Shown here: positions 22,368 to 32,605 of the stretch, in pieces
Numbering within the stretch: position 1 is the stretch's first letter
How the letters are laid out: the number at the start of each line of letters is the position of its first letter
Assembly (NCBI RefSeq): GCF_000208745.1
Contig: NC_030851.1
Location: forward strand, 23,562,009-23,626,008
Direction of reading: 5' to 3'
Source of the DNA: Theobroma cacao
Taxonomy: Eukaryota; Streptophyta; Magnoliopsida; Malvales; Malvaceae
Length of the DNA: 64,000 nucleotides
Notes under the pieces: generated by a model
What the model saw: the letters and a program-made list of their open reading frames with translations, nothing else
Database searches by the model: none
Told to the model about the DNA's origin: nothing
Made by a program: the position numbers and the translations under genes

Positions 22368-25275
22368 TGTAAAACTCGACCCTATAAACACATGTCATGA
22401 CATACATGCACTGAGTAGCATATTATTATGCTAGGAAAGCACCTAAGAATAGACGAAACCCGATATGGTACCTAACGGTACACTTGAGTTGATTTAACCT
22501 CGAACTAGTTCAAATAGGAATTGTAAGATGAAATTTTATATTTTATAGTCCAAGAATGACTAAAAATGATTGTTCGGAGTTCGAGGGTTCATTAGGCATA
22601 AAATTGAAAATTTTGATGTTTAGGGGCAAAAATCGTCATTTTGCCACCTAAGATAATAATTTGATCATGGAGTGAAATTTAATGATAGGAAGTGAAAATT
22701 TTCAATTTCGACAATTTTCGAAACATAGGGGCAAAATAGTAATTTTGTCGTATCGGGGTAAAAATCGTAATTTTCACCACCCAATCTTGTCAAAATCATA
22801 GGATTTATTTATTTTTGGTATGAACAGCTATGGTATGTTAAGTGGTGAAAAATTGAAGTTTAAAAGATGAAATTTTAAAAATAGGCCAATGGGAAAGTGA
22901 CACATGACACTTTTTAATGATTTAATATTATTTTAATAAAAAGTCAGCCCATTTAAACCCCATTTTAAGTGATGGCCGGCCATAAGGGAGAACAAGAGAG
23001 AAAATAGAGAGGAAAGGAAGAAAAAATGAAAAACCAAAGAGAAACAAGAAAATTCAAAGGGGAATTCGCGTTTTTTACCCGTTTACGAGTCTAACGGTAA
23101 GATTTTTCGACTTTAACTTGATTTCTACCTTTCCTATGCCTTTGTTTCCATTTACCATGCTTAAGGAGAGAGATCTAAAAGTGACATTAAGAGCTGGCCG
23201 AATTTCAAGGGGGGAGAAATTGAAATTTTTAGGTTTTGATTTTTAGTTAAATTGATAGTTTTAGTTAGTTAAATGTGTTTAGAAATTAAATTGGGCAAGA
23301 AAGCATTAAATTTTCACAATACCCACCCTTGGCCGAATCTGCAATGCGGTACAATGATGATGATCTGATTTTTATTCTAAGAGAAATGAAGAGAAAATGA
23401 TGAAAAATGGTTAAATGTGATAGAAAAACAAAGTAGAAAATTTACCGAGTTAATGTCCCATTTTTGGCCGAATTTTTCAAGGAGGAAAGTGAACTGATTT
23501 TGGTGATTTTACAAGGTTATTGGCTGATATTTAATGGTTAGAAATGTTGGAGAGAGAATGGGGCGATTTAGAGCGCGTTAGCAATTTATTGGGTAAAATG
23601 CCAAAAATAGGTTAATATCGCGTTTAAGCCGTTTTAGGCTATTGCATTTCATACCATGCATTAGTATAGGATTTAAGTCAATTATATAGTGATTTAGCAT
23701 CAATGTGGTGAATTGGGTAAATTTTGCAATGTGTCTAGGAGGAGAGCCTTCTAGTAAAGGCAAGGAAGTCGTACTAGACCAACAGTGATCGGGGCACCTA
23801 GGAAGCATTTCATCTGTACAAACGGTGAGTAAACCTATTATTATTATAAATTATCTNNNNNNNNNNNNNNNNNNNNNNNNNNNNNNNNNNNNNNNNNNNN
23901 NNNNNNNNNNNNNNNNNNNNNNNNNNNNNNNNNNNNNNNNNNNNNNNNNNNNNNNNNNNNNNNNNNNNNNNNNNNNNNNNNNNNNNNNNNNNNNNNNNNN
24001 NNNNNNNNNNNNNNNNNNNNNNNNNNNNNNNNNNNNNNNNNNNNNNNNNNNNNNNNNNNNNNNNNNNNNNNNNNNNNNNNNNNNNNNNNNNNNNNNNNNN
24101 NNNNNNNNNNNNNNNNNNNNNNNNNNNNNNNNNNNNNNNNNNNNNNNNNNNNNNNNNNNNNNNNNNNNNNNNNNNNNNNNNNNNNNNNNNNNNNNNNNNN
24201 NNNNNNNNNNNNNNNNNNNNNNNNNNNNNNNNNNNNNNNNNNNNNNNNNNNNNNNNNNNNNNNNNNNNNNNNNNNNNNNNNNNNNNNNNNNNNNNNNNNN
24301 NNNNNNNNNNNNNNNNNNNNNNNNNNNNNNNNNNNNNNNNNNNNNNNNNNNNNNNNNNNNNNNNNNNNNNNNNNNNNNNNNNNNNNNNNNNNNNNNNNNN
24401 NNNNNNNNNNNNNNNNNNNNNNNNNNNNNNNNNNNNNNNNNNNNNNNNNNNNNNNNNNNNNNNNNNNNNNNNNNNNNNNNNNNNNNNNNNNNNNNNNNNN
24501 NNNNNNNNNNNNNNNNNNNNNNNNNNNNNNNNNNNNNNNNNNNNNNNNNNNNNNNNNNNNNNNNNNNNNNNNNNNNNNNNNNNNNNNNNNNNNNNNNNNN
24601 NNNNNNNNNNNNNNNNNNNNNNNNNNNNNNNNNNNNNNNNNNNNNNNNNNNNNNNNNNNNNNNNNNNNNNNNNNNNNNNNNNNNNNNNNNNNNNNNNNNN
24701 NNNNNNNNNNNNNNNNNNNNNNNNNNNNNNNNNNNNNNNNNNNNNNNNNNNNNNNNNNNNNNNNTGGGCCACTTGTCATTGTAATTATTATTGTACATTA
24801 TAACTTTGTAAATTATTGTATGTATGAATTTATTTTATTCTCACGCTACAAAAATTATTTATGTATAGTTCTATAAAAATTGTTTTATAAGAAAATGAAA
24901 TATATTATCAAATATTTTTATTTAGTTTAATGAGCCAACTTTTCACTCTAAATGAATGATTTAGATTAGAAAAATTTATTTTTAATCGGCAGTGGATATT
25001 TTTCTACCATACGTTGTATCTTTATTAGATTTCGAAATTTTTTGGTAAAAATGACCAAAGTACCCCTTTGTGGCGAAAATTTTATTTTGATTGTTTTTTA
25101 TCTAAAATAGTTTATATTTTCTTAAAACTTGATATTTAACAACGATTGCTCACAGGAAAGGCAAGAAACTGATTCGTTAGCCTGGCGGGGTTCCGATTGG
25201 CATTCCGGATAATGAGTGTTAATCGGGACGTCGCGGCGGTTGTCATGGGCCCGAAAGAGGTTTCGGGTCGTGATA
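22368..25275 (+). repeat. 3' LTR of gypsy C (contains N gap)
   Basis: It starts TGTAAAACTC and ends GTGATA, and is homologous to 14522-17254. It lacks about 32 bp near 22680 that the 5' LTR keeps. It is the only place in element C where the LTR stretch hidden by the first gap (about 23435-23856) is partly visible. Confidence 0.93.
23857..24764. other. Assembly gap (908 N) in the 3' LTR of gypsy C
   Basis: This is a run of N. The same interval in ungapped LTR F (52367-53273) is 907 bp, so the gap size is almost certainly right. The ORFs drawn through it are artefacts. Confidence 0.98.
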
Positions 25276-25280
25276 ATTTG

Positions 25281-26530
25281 ACTCATCAAAAACTACATGA
25301 ATTGATTCTTCAATAGTCAAGGTCCATTTGTTAAAAACTCTATAGGCCTTTGAGCTTAAAGCATATCTTAAAAATATTGCTTCAACACTCTTTACATCAA
25401 ACTTCCCTAGGGGCTGTTTTCCATTGTTCAATACAAAGCATTTACAGCCAAAGCTCCTAAGGTGAGAAATATTTGGTTTCCTACCTTTATAAAGTTCATA
25501 TGGAGTCTTTGAAATCAAGGGTCTTATTGAGACTCTATTAAGAATATAGGCTGCTATATTTACTTCCTTAGCCCAAAGATATTTAGGTAGGTTGTTCTCA
25601 CACAGCATGGTCCTAGCCATTTCTTTCAAGGTTCAATTTTTCCTCTCTACAACTCCATTTTGCTGGGGTGTTATAGGTGTGGAAAAATTGTGATCCAACC
25701 CCTTTTCATTGTAAAACTTTTCAAACTCATCATTTCAAATTCTCCTCCATGATCACTCCTTATGCTAACTATGGCTAGTTCTTTTTCATTTTCTACTTTC
25801 TTACAATGACTTAAGAATGCTTGTAGAGCATCATTCTTATGAGAAAAAAATACACCTAAGTATATCTAGAATAGTCATCAACTATAACAAAGCCATAAGA
25901 TTTTTCTCTTAAGCTAGTTGTGCTTATTGGACCAAATAGATCAATATGAAGCAAGTCAAGAAGTCTAGATGTTGACACAATTTTCTTAAACTTTAAGGAT
26001 GTCCTAAATTGTTTTCCTAGTTGGCAAGCATCACATATCCTGTCATTTTCAAATTTTAACTCAAGCAGTCTACCAACAAGATTTTTGTTAATTAATTTTG
26101 ACATAGTATTCATGCTCACATGTCCTAATCTCCTATGCCATAGCCAACTATCATTTTCAGCATTTGCAATAAGACATACTTCAGTATTTACTTCAAGATT
26201 TTCAAGAAAAATTACATACATATTCTTCAATCTATTTCCTATAAATGAGATTTTATTTATACTCATGTCTATCACTTCACACTTAGTTGAATCAAAGCAC
26301 ACTCTAAATCCTTTATCACATAATTGACTAATACTTAGTAAATTATGCTTTAAGCCTTTAATCAACAACACATGACTAATTTGAGTTTGGGAATTCTTAT
26401 CAACCATACCTATACCATGAATTCTTCTTTTTGAATCATCTCCAAAGGATACGGTTCCTCCCTTTCTATTATCCAACTGAGCAAACAGCATTTCATGTTT
26501 GTCATGTGCCGTGAACAGCCACTGTCCAAG
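25281..26530 (-). pseudogene. Copia B protease, GAG-pre-integrase and integrase
   Basis: On the minus strand, the protease active site DSGCSRHMT is at 26526-26500 in the gag frame. Just after it the frame changes, apparently through a small deletion, and the downstream blocks continue in another frame: VSFGDDSKRRIHG, LSISQLCDKGF, and the zinc-binding WLWHRRLGH...CDACQLGK (about 26140-26010). The integrase core follows with HIDLFGPI and FVIVDDYSRYT (about 25940-25860). A second frame change precedes MARTMLCENNLPKYLW (25629 downward) and the FLRYALSSKAYRVFN block. The sequence stops at 25281, where gypsy C begins. Confidence 0.9.
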
Positions 26531-26559
26531 TACCAATGTTGTTTCTTCTTGAGTTGAGC

Positions 26560-28242
26560 TTTTGAACATGTCTCCTTTAAGTCCAACTCAACCTACAAAA
26601 CAGAATTTCAGTTTTTCTTTATAGGTACCCATACTTTGATGGGTCCTTGAGTGTTAGTTGCAACAACGGATCCCTTAGGAACCCAGATTTTCTTAACTTT
26701 TTGCACTATTCATTTCTTAAAACACTCATATGATAAATGACCATGTTTACCACAATTATAACATCTAGGTAATGCTTTAGCTGAATTTTTATTGGGGTAT
26801 ACATCTCTTTTTAAGGATTCATTTTTCAAACATTTAAGAGTTGTATTTTCATCAAGAGTTATTTGCAAAGCTTCAGACTTGTTTTCTAGCTCTTGTTTTA
26901 AAACCTTAAAGTCTATTTTTGAGTGTTCTAACTCAATTTGCAAAATATTTCTTTACTAAAAAACAGAAGCAAATTCTTGTTTGATTTGTTCCAAATCATT
27001 TTCAAGAAATGCAGCCTTTTTCTTTAATGATTTGTATTTTGAAAAAAGCTTTTCAAATTCATCATAAAGACACTCATACTTATCTTGTAAATCATCATAA
27101 GAATTAATGCAGAGGGATGAGGGTACCTCTGTTTCATCCTCTTGTGCCATTAAACAGATGTTTTCTCTTTCCTCAGATTTTTCATCATCAATTTCAGAGC
27201 TTGATGTGTCACTGTCCGACCATGCAACAACCACCATTGCTTTCTTGGATTTCTTATTTTTCTTGGGAGTTTTATCTTTTAGCAATGGACACTCGGACTT
27301 GAAGTGACCAAGTTTTTTGCATTCATAACAGATCATCTCCTTTTTTTTGTTGGAGTCATTTTTGTTCCTTATTTTCCATGAAGCATCTTGATCTTTCCTG
27401 AAACCTCTTCTAGTTAGCCTTCGATTTCTTCTGCTCATTAGCTTTTTGAATTTTCTTGCAATTAGAGCTAATTCTTCATTATCATCACAAGAAAGCTCTT
27501 TCAGCTCTTCTTTAAGGATGTTGGCTTTAAGTGCAATGCTCTTTTTCTTTTCCTTTGCTTCCCTTCGGTCTTCTTCTTCTTCTTCCTTAAGCTCCAGCTC
27601 ATGAGTAAGAAGAAAACCACAAATCTCATCGAGAGTGAAGATGTTCAGATCTTTAGCCTCTTTAATGGCAGTCACTTTTGGTTTCCTAGATTTTGGTAGG
27701 CTTCTAAGCAGTCTCTTAACTAATTCATGTTCAGGGATAGCGTTGCCTAGCTAACTTAATTTATCTGTGATGTTTGTAAACCTATCAAACTTACTGGTGA
27801 TGTCTTCACCATGCTCCATTTTGAACATTTCATAACTATGTGTTAAGAGAACAATTTTGGACTCCTTGACTTGGGAAGTCCCTTCATGGATTATCCTAAG
27901 TTTCTCCCACACTTGTTTAGCTGTTGTACAGCTTGAGACTTTGTTAAATTCAATGGGGGTCAAGGCACAATGTAATGTGTTGATGGCCTTAAAGTTTATT
28001 TGAACTTTCTTAGTTTCAGCCTTAGTCCATTGAGACCTTGGCTTGGGCATCAACTCATTTGTCACTACATTCATGGTTGAGGGCATAAAGGGTCCATCAG
28101 TTATGACGTCCCACATTTTATAGTCTATAGCCCTAATGTAAATTGACATTCTAGTGCTCCAATAAGGGTAATTAGAGCCATCAAACAGAGGTGGTCTGTT
28201 TGTTGATTGTCTCTCAGCCACTACTGAATTTTAGAGAGCCAT
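26560..28242 (-). pseudogene. Copia B gag (long Sirevirus type, two zinc knuckles)
   Basis: The ATG at 28242 was chosen by alignment with copia A (5146); codon 4 is already a stop. The N-terminal block RPPLFDGSNYPYWSTRM is followed by the UBN2-like gag core (CTTAKQVWEKLRIIHEG), an acidic Glu run near 27580, and a first CCHC knuckle CYECKKLGHFKSEC (about 27335-27295). A long coiled-coil segment (27100-26950 and 26943-26830) precedes a second knuckle CYNCGKHGHLSYEC (about 26765-26720). All pieces share one frame, with stops near 28232, 27751 and 26956. Confidence 0.92.
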
Positions 28243-28286
28243 ATGGATCCTCCCTAAGGATGTTAAGCCTTAATAACAAGGAACTA

Positions 28287-28298
28287 GCTCTGATACCA
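28287..28298 (-). other. Primer-binding site of copia B
   Basis: The minus strand reads TGGTATCAGAGC, the perfect 12-nt site for initiator-Met tRNA, 2 bp from the 5' LTR (28301). Confidence 0.95.
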
Positions 28299-28300
28299 AT

Positions 28301-29373
28301 TGTTTGTCCCGATAAAATGTGTTAGAAGGGAGGTGAATAGCACAATTTAGCTCTTGACAAGATTGGAAACTAATTTTTAGAACTTAAGAAAATAAAAACA
28401 GAGTATAAAATGCATAGCAATTTAGAGTGGTTCGGTCCAAGACCTACATCCACTACCTTGATTATCCAACCAAGGATTTTCCCACAAATCCACTATGGAC
28501 CGGTGAAATTCACAAGCTTTCACCAAGCTTTACAATGACTATTACCAGGCTCAACCAAAAACCTTTTACACTAGTTTTTCACGAGCTCAACTAAAACCCA
28601 ATGTTGTTTTCCAAGGCTCAACCACAACCTACAACAATCAAGCTATCCCAAGTTTGAACAACCCCTTAGAGTGACTCCCTTACTCTAAGAATAAAAGAGA
28701 AGTAATAAAGAAGTACCTATGATCACTTACTTGATCTAAATGGTACAAGATGAAGTGTTGAACTCTATTACAAAGATTGGCGTTTAAGTGCAGTAAGGTG
28801 CAATGAAACTTTTCTGGTTTTTTCTACTTTCTATAGCTCAAATCTCATTCAATGCTTCAAAAAACTTATTTCTTATTGTTGGAAAACCCTTTTATACTTG
28901 GAGATGGAACTTTGATGGCAGTTTGGCAGTTTATATCCATTGAAAATAGTTGAGGATGAGTTCAACCGTTAATCTGTCTTGTAGTGCTCTGGTTCAAATT
29001 GTAGACAGAGAGCTCTTAGTCTACTAACTTGGTTGACTAAGTTGGTTCTGTTTCTGGTTTGCAGATTCTGGCAAAGAGCACTTAGTCGACTGACTTGGTT
29101 GACTAAATTGGTTCTGTTTCTCAAACTCTTCAACCTGCCATTTCTCCAATTTGAAATTTGGTCAACCAATGTTCTTCCTTGTTTCACCAATAAGCTTCCT
29201 CTTTGTTATTTAGTTACATCTTGTTGATTTTATTCCTCTTTTTCTTTCAAAAATACTCTTTGAAGAGTTAATAAATTAATTTCATGTATTACTTTCCTGC
29301 ACACTTAAGTAAAGGTATTAGACAGACATAAATGGGAATATTTTATTATCATCAAAAACTAATGGAGCCAACA
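28301..29373 (-). repeat. 5' LTR of copia B
   Basis: It is homologous to 8436-9507. Its inner edge is TGTTTG (one mismatch to TGTTGG) and its outer edge CCAACA. It carries palindrome variants near 29014 and 29080. PBS and gag lie directly inside it. Confidence 0.93.
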
Positions 29374-29378
29374 ATTGA

Positions 29379-29616
29379 TTATCTTGACACAGCAATATTC
29401 CTTAATTGTGTGAGAATTTAAATTGATTTAAAGAGTATACAAACTCAATTTATACAAATTAATGCATATGGATTAAATTTACCTTTTTAATGAAATATAA
29501 AAACTAAAAACATAATTTGATCTAAATTTTTTAACCATTTTCACCTTTTCGAACCAACAAAGGAATAACGAACGACATGATACTAGTTAAGTAAGACCCA
29601 CCAATAACTCAAACGT
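29379..29616. other. Short unassigned sequence between copia B and solo LTR D1
   Basis: This AT-rich sequence continues the pre-insertion site interrupted by copia B. I see no gene or repeat boundary in it. Confidence 0.5.
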
Positions 29617-30473
29617 TTTCATGACCCAAATTTTCGAGCCATGACCAGTGCATGGGCTCAATGGACGTAGTCCACTAAGCCCAAGCAAGCCTATTTACAT
29701 GATCAATTCATTTCTCCATCAAAATTACTGAAGTCATATTTCATAACTTTGAATCAAAATAATACTAAACATTGCCAACTCATAGTGGCATATCGATCAA
29801 GTATATATAAATATACATTGTCTACAACATGTATCTTAATAATTTACATCAGGGTTGTCTATACATCTCAAAAGAAGACTCGATTTTCAGCAGAGAGACT
29901 CCGGGTAAATGTACAGCTACTGAATGCCGAGACACTTACCAATAGTAGAATCTACGAGGTCACCTCTACTTAATTACCGACTGCCTCCTGATCTAAAAAT
30001 ATGAAGTTGAAAACGGTGAGTATAAACCCAGTGAGTGAACAAGCAGGGAACAAGCAAACATTAAGGAATGTTTAACGAAATCATGATGCATTCATTTTTC
30101 AAAACAATGCAATTTGTTTTAGTTCTTAATAAAAACCCCTCATGTAAACCCCACATGAGTAAATCACTTTATGAAAAGGGTCCATGCTCAACAAAGGATT
30201 TGGAGAGTGAAAACTTTAATAGCATTCATGCTCAACAAAGGATTTGGAGAATACCTTTCGGCTGCAGCGACACTTGACTTAAATTATCAACTAGCCAAGG
30301 GTTTCTTAACTGGCCAAAGGTTTCTCATCAAAACCCTCATTTTAAACTTAATTCATTTATTCCTTAATGTTGAAAGTCCATGCTCAACTATGGTATCAAA
30401 GAAATGGAAAATAGGGTAGCAACCGAACCAAATGAGGAGCAAAACAGAAAGTTTTTCAGTATAGCGAGATTCA

Positions 30474-30631
30474 ATCTCGCTGCAGCAAAATTTTCAATCA
30501 CAAAACAGAAAGTTTCTCGTTGCAGCAAGAAGCTACAATAACATTCTCGCTGCAGTGAGATTTCGGCCAGGACCACCCCTCCAAACCCGAGAGTTTCTTG
30601 CTAATGTGAAATTTAATCTCGTTGCAGCGAT
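30474..30631. repeat. Cluster of TCTCGCTGCAGCGAGA-like palindromes in LTR D1
   Basis: Four variants are seen near 30474, 30514, 30544 and 30616, each centred on (C/T)TGCAG. The equivalent block in D2 has six. Confidence 0.8.
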
Positions 30632-30826
30632 AAACAGGGCACTAGCAAAAATATTCCCCTTTCCCGCAAGCAAAGGCCACCCTATTCACATAACCAACAC
30701 AACATGAAACTCATATAATTTCCCAAAGTTTAACATGTCAAATTTCTCAAATGCATTACATCCATATACCATATTATGAACTTTATATAACACACACATT
30801 TACATATACATACATCATCATCATCA

Positions 30827-30923
30827 TGTGTGCACTCCCTACTCACACACTCCATCATCTTCATGTGTGCATTCCTTACTCGCACACTCAATCATCATCA
30901 TGTGTGCACTCCCTACTCACACA
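30827..30923. repeat. 37-bp tandem array of small hairpins in LTR D1
   Basis: Three units start at 30827, 30864 and 30901, an exact 37-bp period. Each has a stem of about 6 bp around an 11-12-nt loop such as CACTCCCTACT (30827-30832 with 30844-30849; 30865-30870 with 30882-30887; 30901-30906 with 30918-30923). Confidence 0.88.
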
Positions 30924-32162
30924 CCTCAACATCATCACCCAACATCATTCATCAATACACAGCACGTATTCATAAGATATATACATACATACAAACATAA
31001 TAATAAACACATGGATTCATTCTTATACACGTCTCCCATTTCACAATATCAAAAACATTTAATCAAGGCTTGCTCCCTGGCACACATTTTCAAAGGCAAG
31101 TTGGATAAAATCATTCACATTCCCCAAAACAAGTTTGAAATGCAAGTCCACTCACCAGTATTGTTGAGCCTTTAACCGACTCTAACTTCACTAATGGTCC
31201 AATTGGGACAGTGTGGCTTTGTTGGAACCTATCATCACATTAACATCACCATTAATTCAAGCCACATACTTACAAATTCTAAAAGTTATCTCTTAGCTAG
31301 CTTTCAATTGCCATTTAAATGGTTATCCATTTTCACTATCTTATCACTCTAAAGTGAATTAACAATCTCAACCACAAAGTATTCACAAATTCAAATCTCT
31401 AATCATTCTCAACACTAAAATTTCAACTCTAATTTACTACTCGCCTTAATAGCTTTAAAACTTTGAAATTCTTTCCAATAATTCTCCAAACTATTGTAAA
31501 GTTTCCTCTTTCTCTCTCTAAAACACCTAACTAGTGAGAGAGAGTATGGAAACAAGATTTTTCAAGGGTTTTAAAGTGAGAGAATGGAATAGCACAAGGG
31601 CTTATGGAAAGGGTGCACCAAAAGCATGAAATTTGTAGCTAGAGAGAAAAAGTTATGAAAGTTTCATATGAAGCTTTCATGGAGGATGGAAGTAACATGA
31701 GATGGAAGAAGAAGAAGAAGAAGAAAAGCTACTGGAGAATGTAAAGGCTGTTGGAAGGAAGAGATATATATAGCCCATGCTTATCCACTCCATTTAAATT
31801 ACCAAAATGCCCCTCCACAATTTAGCTTATTCTCCTCTAATCTTTTATGCAATCTTTTTACTCCTTTGACACTGGGACAAGATCCATAATGGTCTAGAAA
31901 TGCTCGGGTTCATGAAACTTAAAAATTCTAACTCGAGGTGAAAAATGACCATTTTGCCCCTAGCATGAAAATCATCAAAATTTTTGTTTCCTTGTCATTT
32001 TACCCATATTTTCATCATTTATTTATGCCTTAGGCCTACTTAGGCCTTAATATTGTTTAAAACTTACTTTTATGGGCTTACTAAGGAAATGATAAAATTA
32101 CCCCTGATCAGGGATAACGCGTGTACTTCTATCTACGAGTCTATAAAGGTTAAGGTCTCACA

Positions 32163-32605
32163 AATGTACTAGTGTAAAAGCTTGATCTTGAGTAACTCAA
32201 CAAGCCTCTAATTAAATGAGTAGACTGGTTATCTTATTATATGGTGGAAGGTAATTTTTTGACTCAATATATTAATGAAGGATTTTATTTATTAGTTCAT
32301 TAAGGTCTCATTGATTTGACTTTGTTGACATGCATAACATTTATTGTATTTCACATATATTATACATACTGAAAAATAAATCTATCACATGCCAACTACT
32401 AGGATGGTTGTGGACTTTACTAATTCTAATTTCCTCGAGCTATTAAGAAAATTAGTTGGTCGAATTCTTAGGGGATTTTACGAACATCATCTCTAAGCTT
32501 TGCTTTTATTCTCTTTGAATCTCCATGGCTCCTTTAGATCTCCATCTTCAAGTTATAAAAATTTTTCTATCTAACCCTAGTTTTACACTTTGATGTAACT
32601 AATTA
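32163..32605. other. Unassigned sequence between LTR D1 and the LINE
   Basis: It is AT-rich and no gene or repeat edge is recognised. The LINE homology begins at about 32606. Confidence 0.5.

Larger units (their letters stand above)
14522..25275 (+). mobile_element. Complete Tekay/Del-like Ty3/gypsy element C nested in copia B
   Basis: The LTRs are 14522-17254 and 22368-25275, with termini TGTAAAAC...GTGACA (the right end mutated to GTGATA). A perfect target duplication ATTTG lies at 14517-14521 and 25276-25280. The internal region reads PBS, gag, protease, RT, RNase H, integrase with a chromodomain-like tail, and PPT, all on the plus strand. The order protease-RT-RNase H-integrase defines Ty3/gypsy. 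LTRs near 2.7 kb and the C-terminal chromodomain-like block suggest the Tekay/Del chromovirus lineage. The element splits copia B between its integrase and RT. Many in-frame stops, one single-base deletion and an 85-bp insertion make it inactive. Confidence 0.94.
8436..29373 (-). mobile_element. Complete Sirevirus-type Ty1/copia element B, interrupted by gypsy C
   Basis: Both ends are defined. The LTRs are 8436-9507 (1,072 bp) and 28301-29373 (1,073 bp), and a perfect 5-bp target duplication ATTGA lies at 8431-8435 and 29374-29378. On the minus strand the order is 5' LTR, PBS, gag with two zinc knuckles, protease, integrase, reverse transcriptase, RNase H, a third env-like ORF, polypurine tract, 3' LTR. 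Without gypsy C and one ATTTG copy the element is about 10.2 kb. Gag size, the extra downstream ORF, clustered PPT-like motifs and LTR palindromes point to the Sirevirus (SIRE/Maximus) lineage. Many stops and small indels make it inactive. Confidence 0.93.
29617..32162 (-). mobile_element. Solo LTR D1 (hairpin-array family)
   Basis: The sequence is homologous over its length to D2 (50152-55368 without LTR F), and more distantly to D3 (59177). The right end is GGTCTCACA (32162); the left end is decayed (TTTCATGAC for TGTCACGAC). The flanks AACGT (29612-29616) and AATGT (32163-32167) look like a 5-bp target duplication with one C-to-T change. No coding domain is seen, so it is read as a solo LTR of 2,546 bp, probably Ty3/gypsy because of the TGTCACGACCC-type edge. 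Orientation is inferred from that edge and from purine/pyrimidine asymmetry. Confidence 0.78.

Noticed and set aside
30827..30923. CRISPR-like array (short repeats with spacers)
   Set aside because: The context is a plant LTR, units are adjoining tandem repeats without unique spacers, and there are no cas genes.
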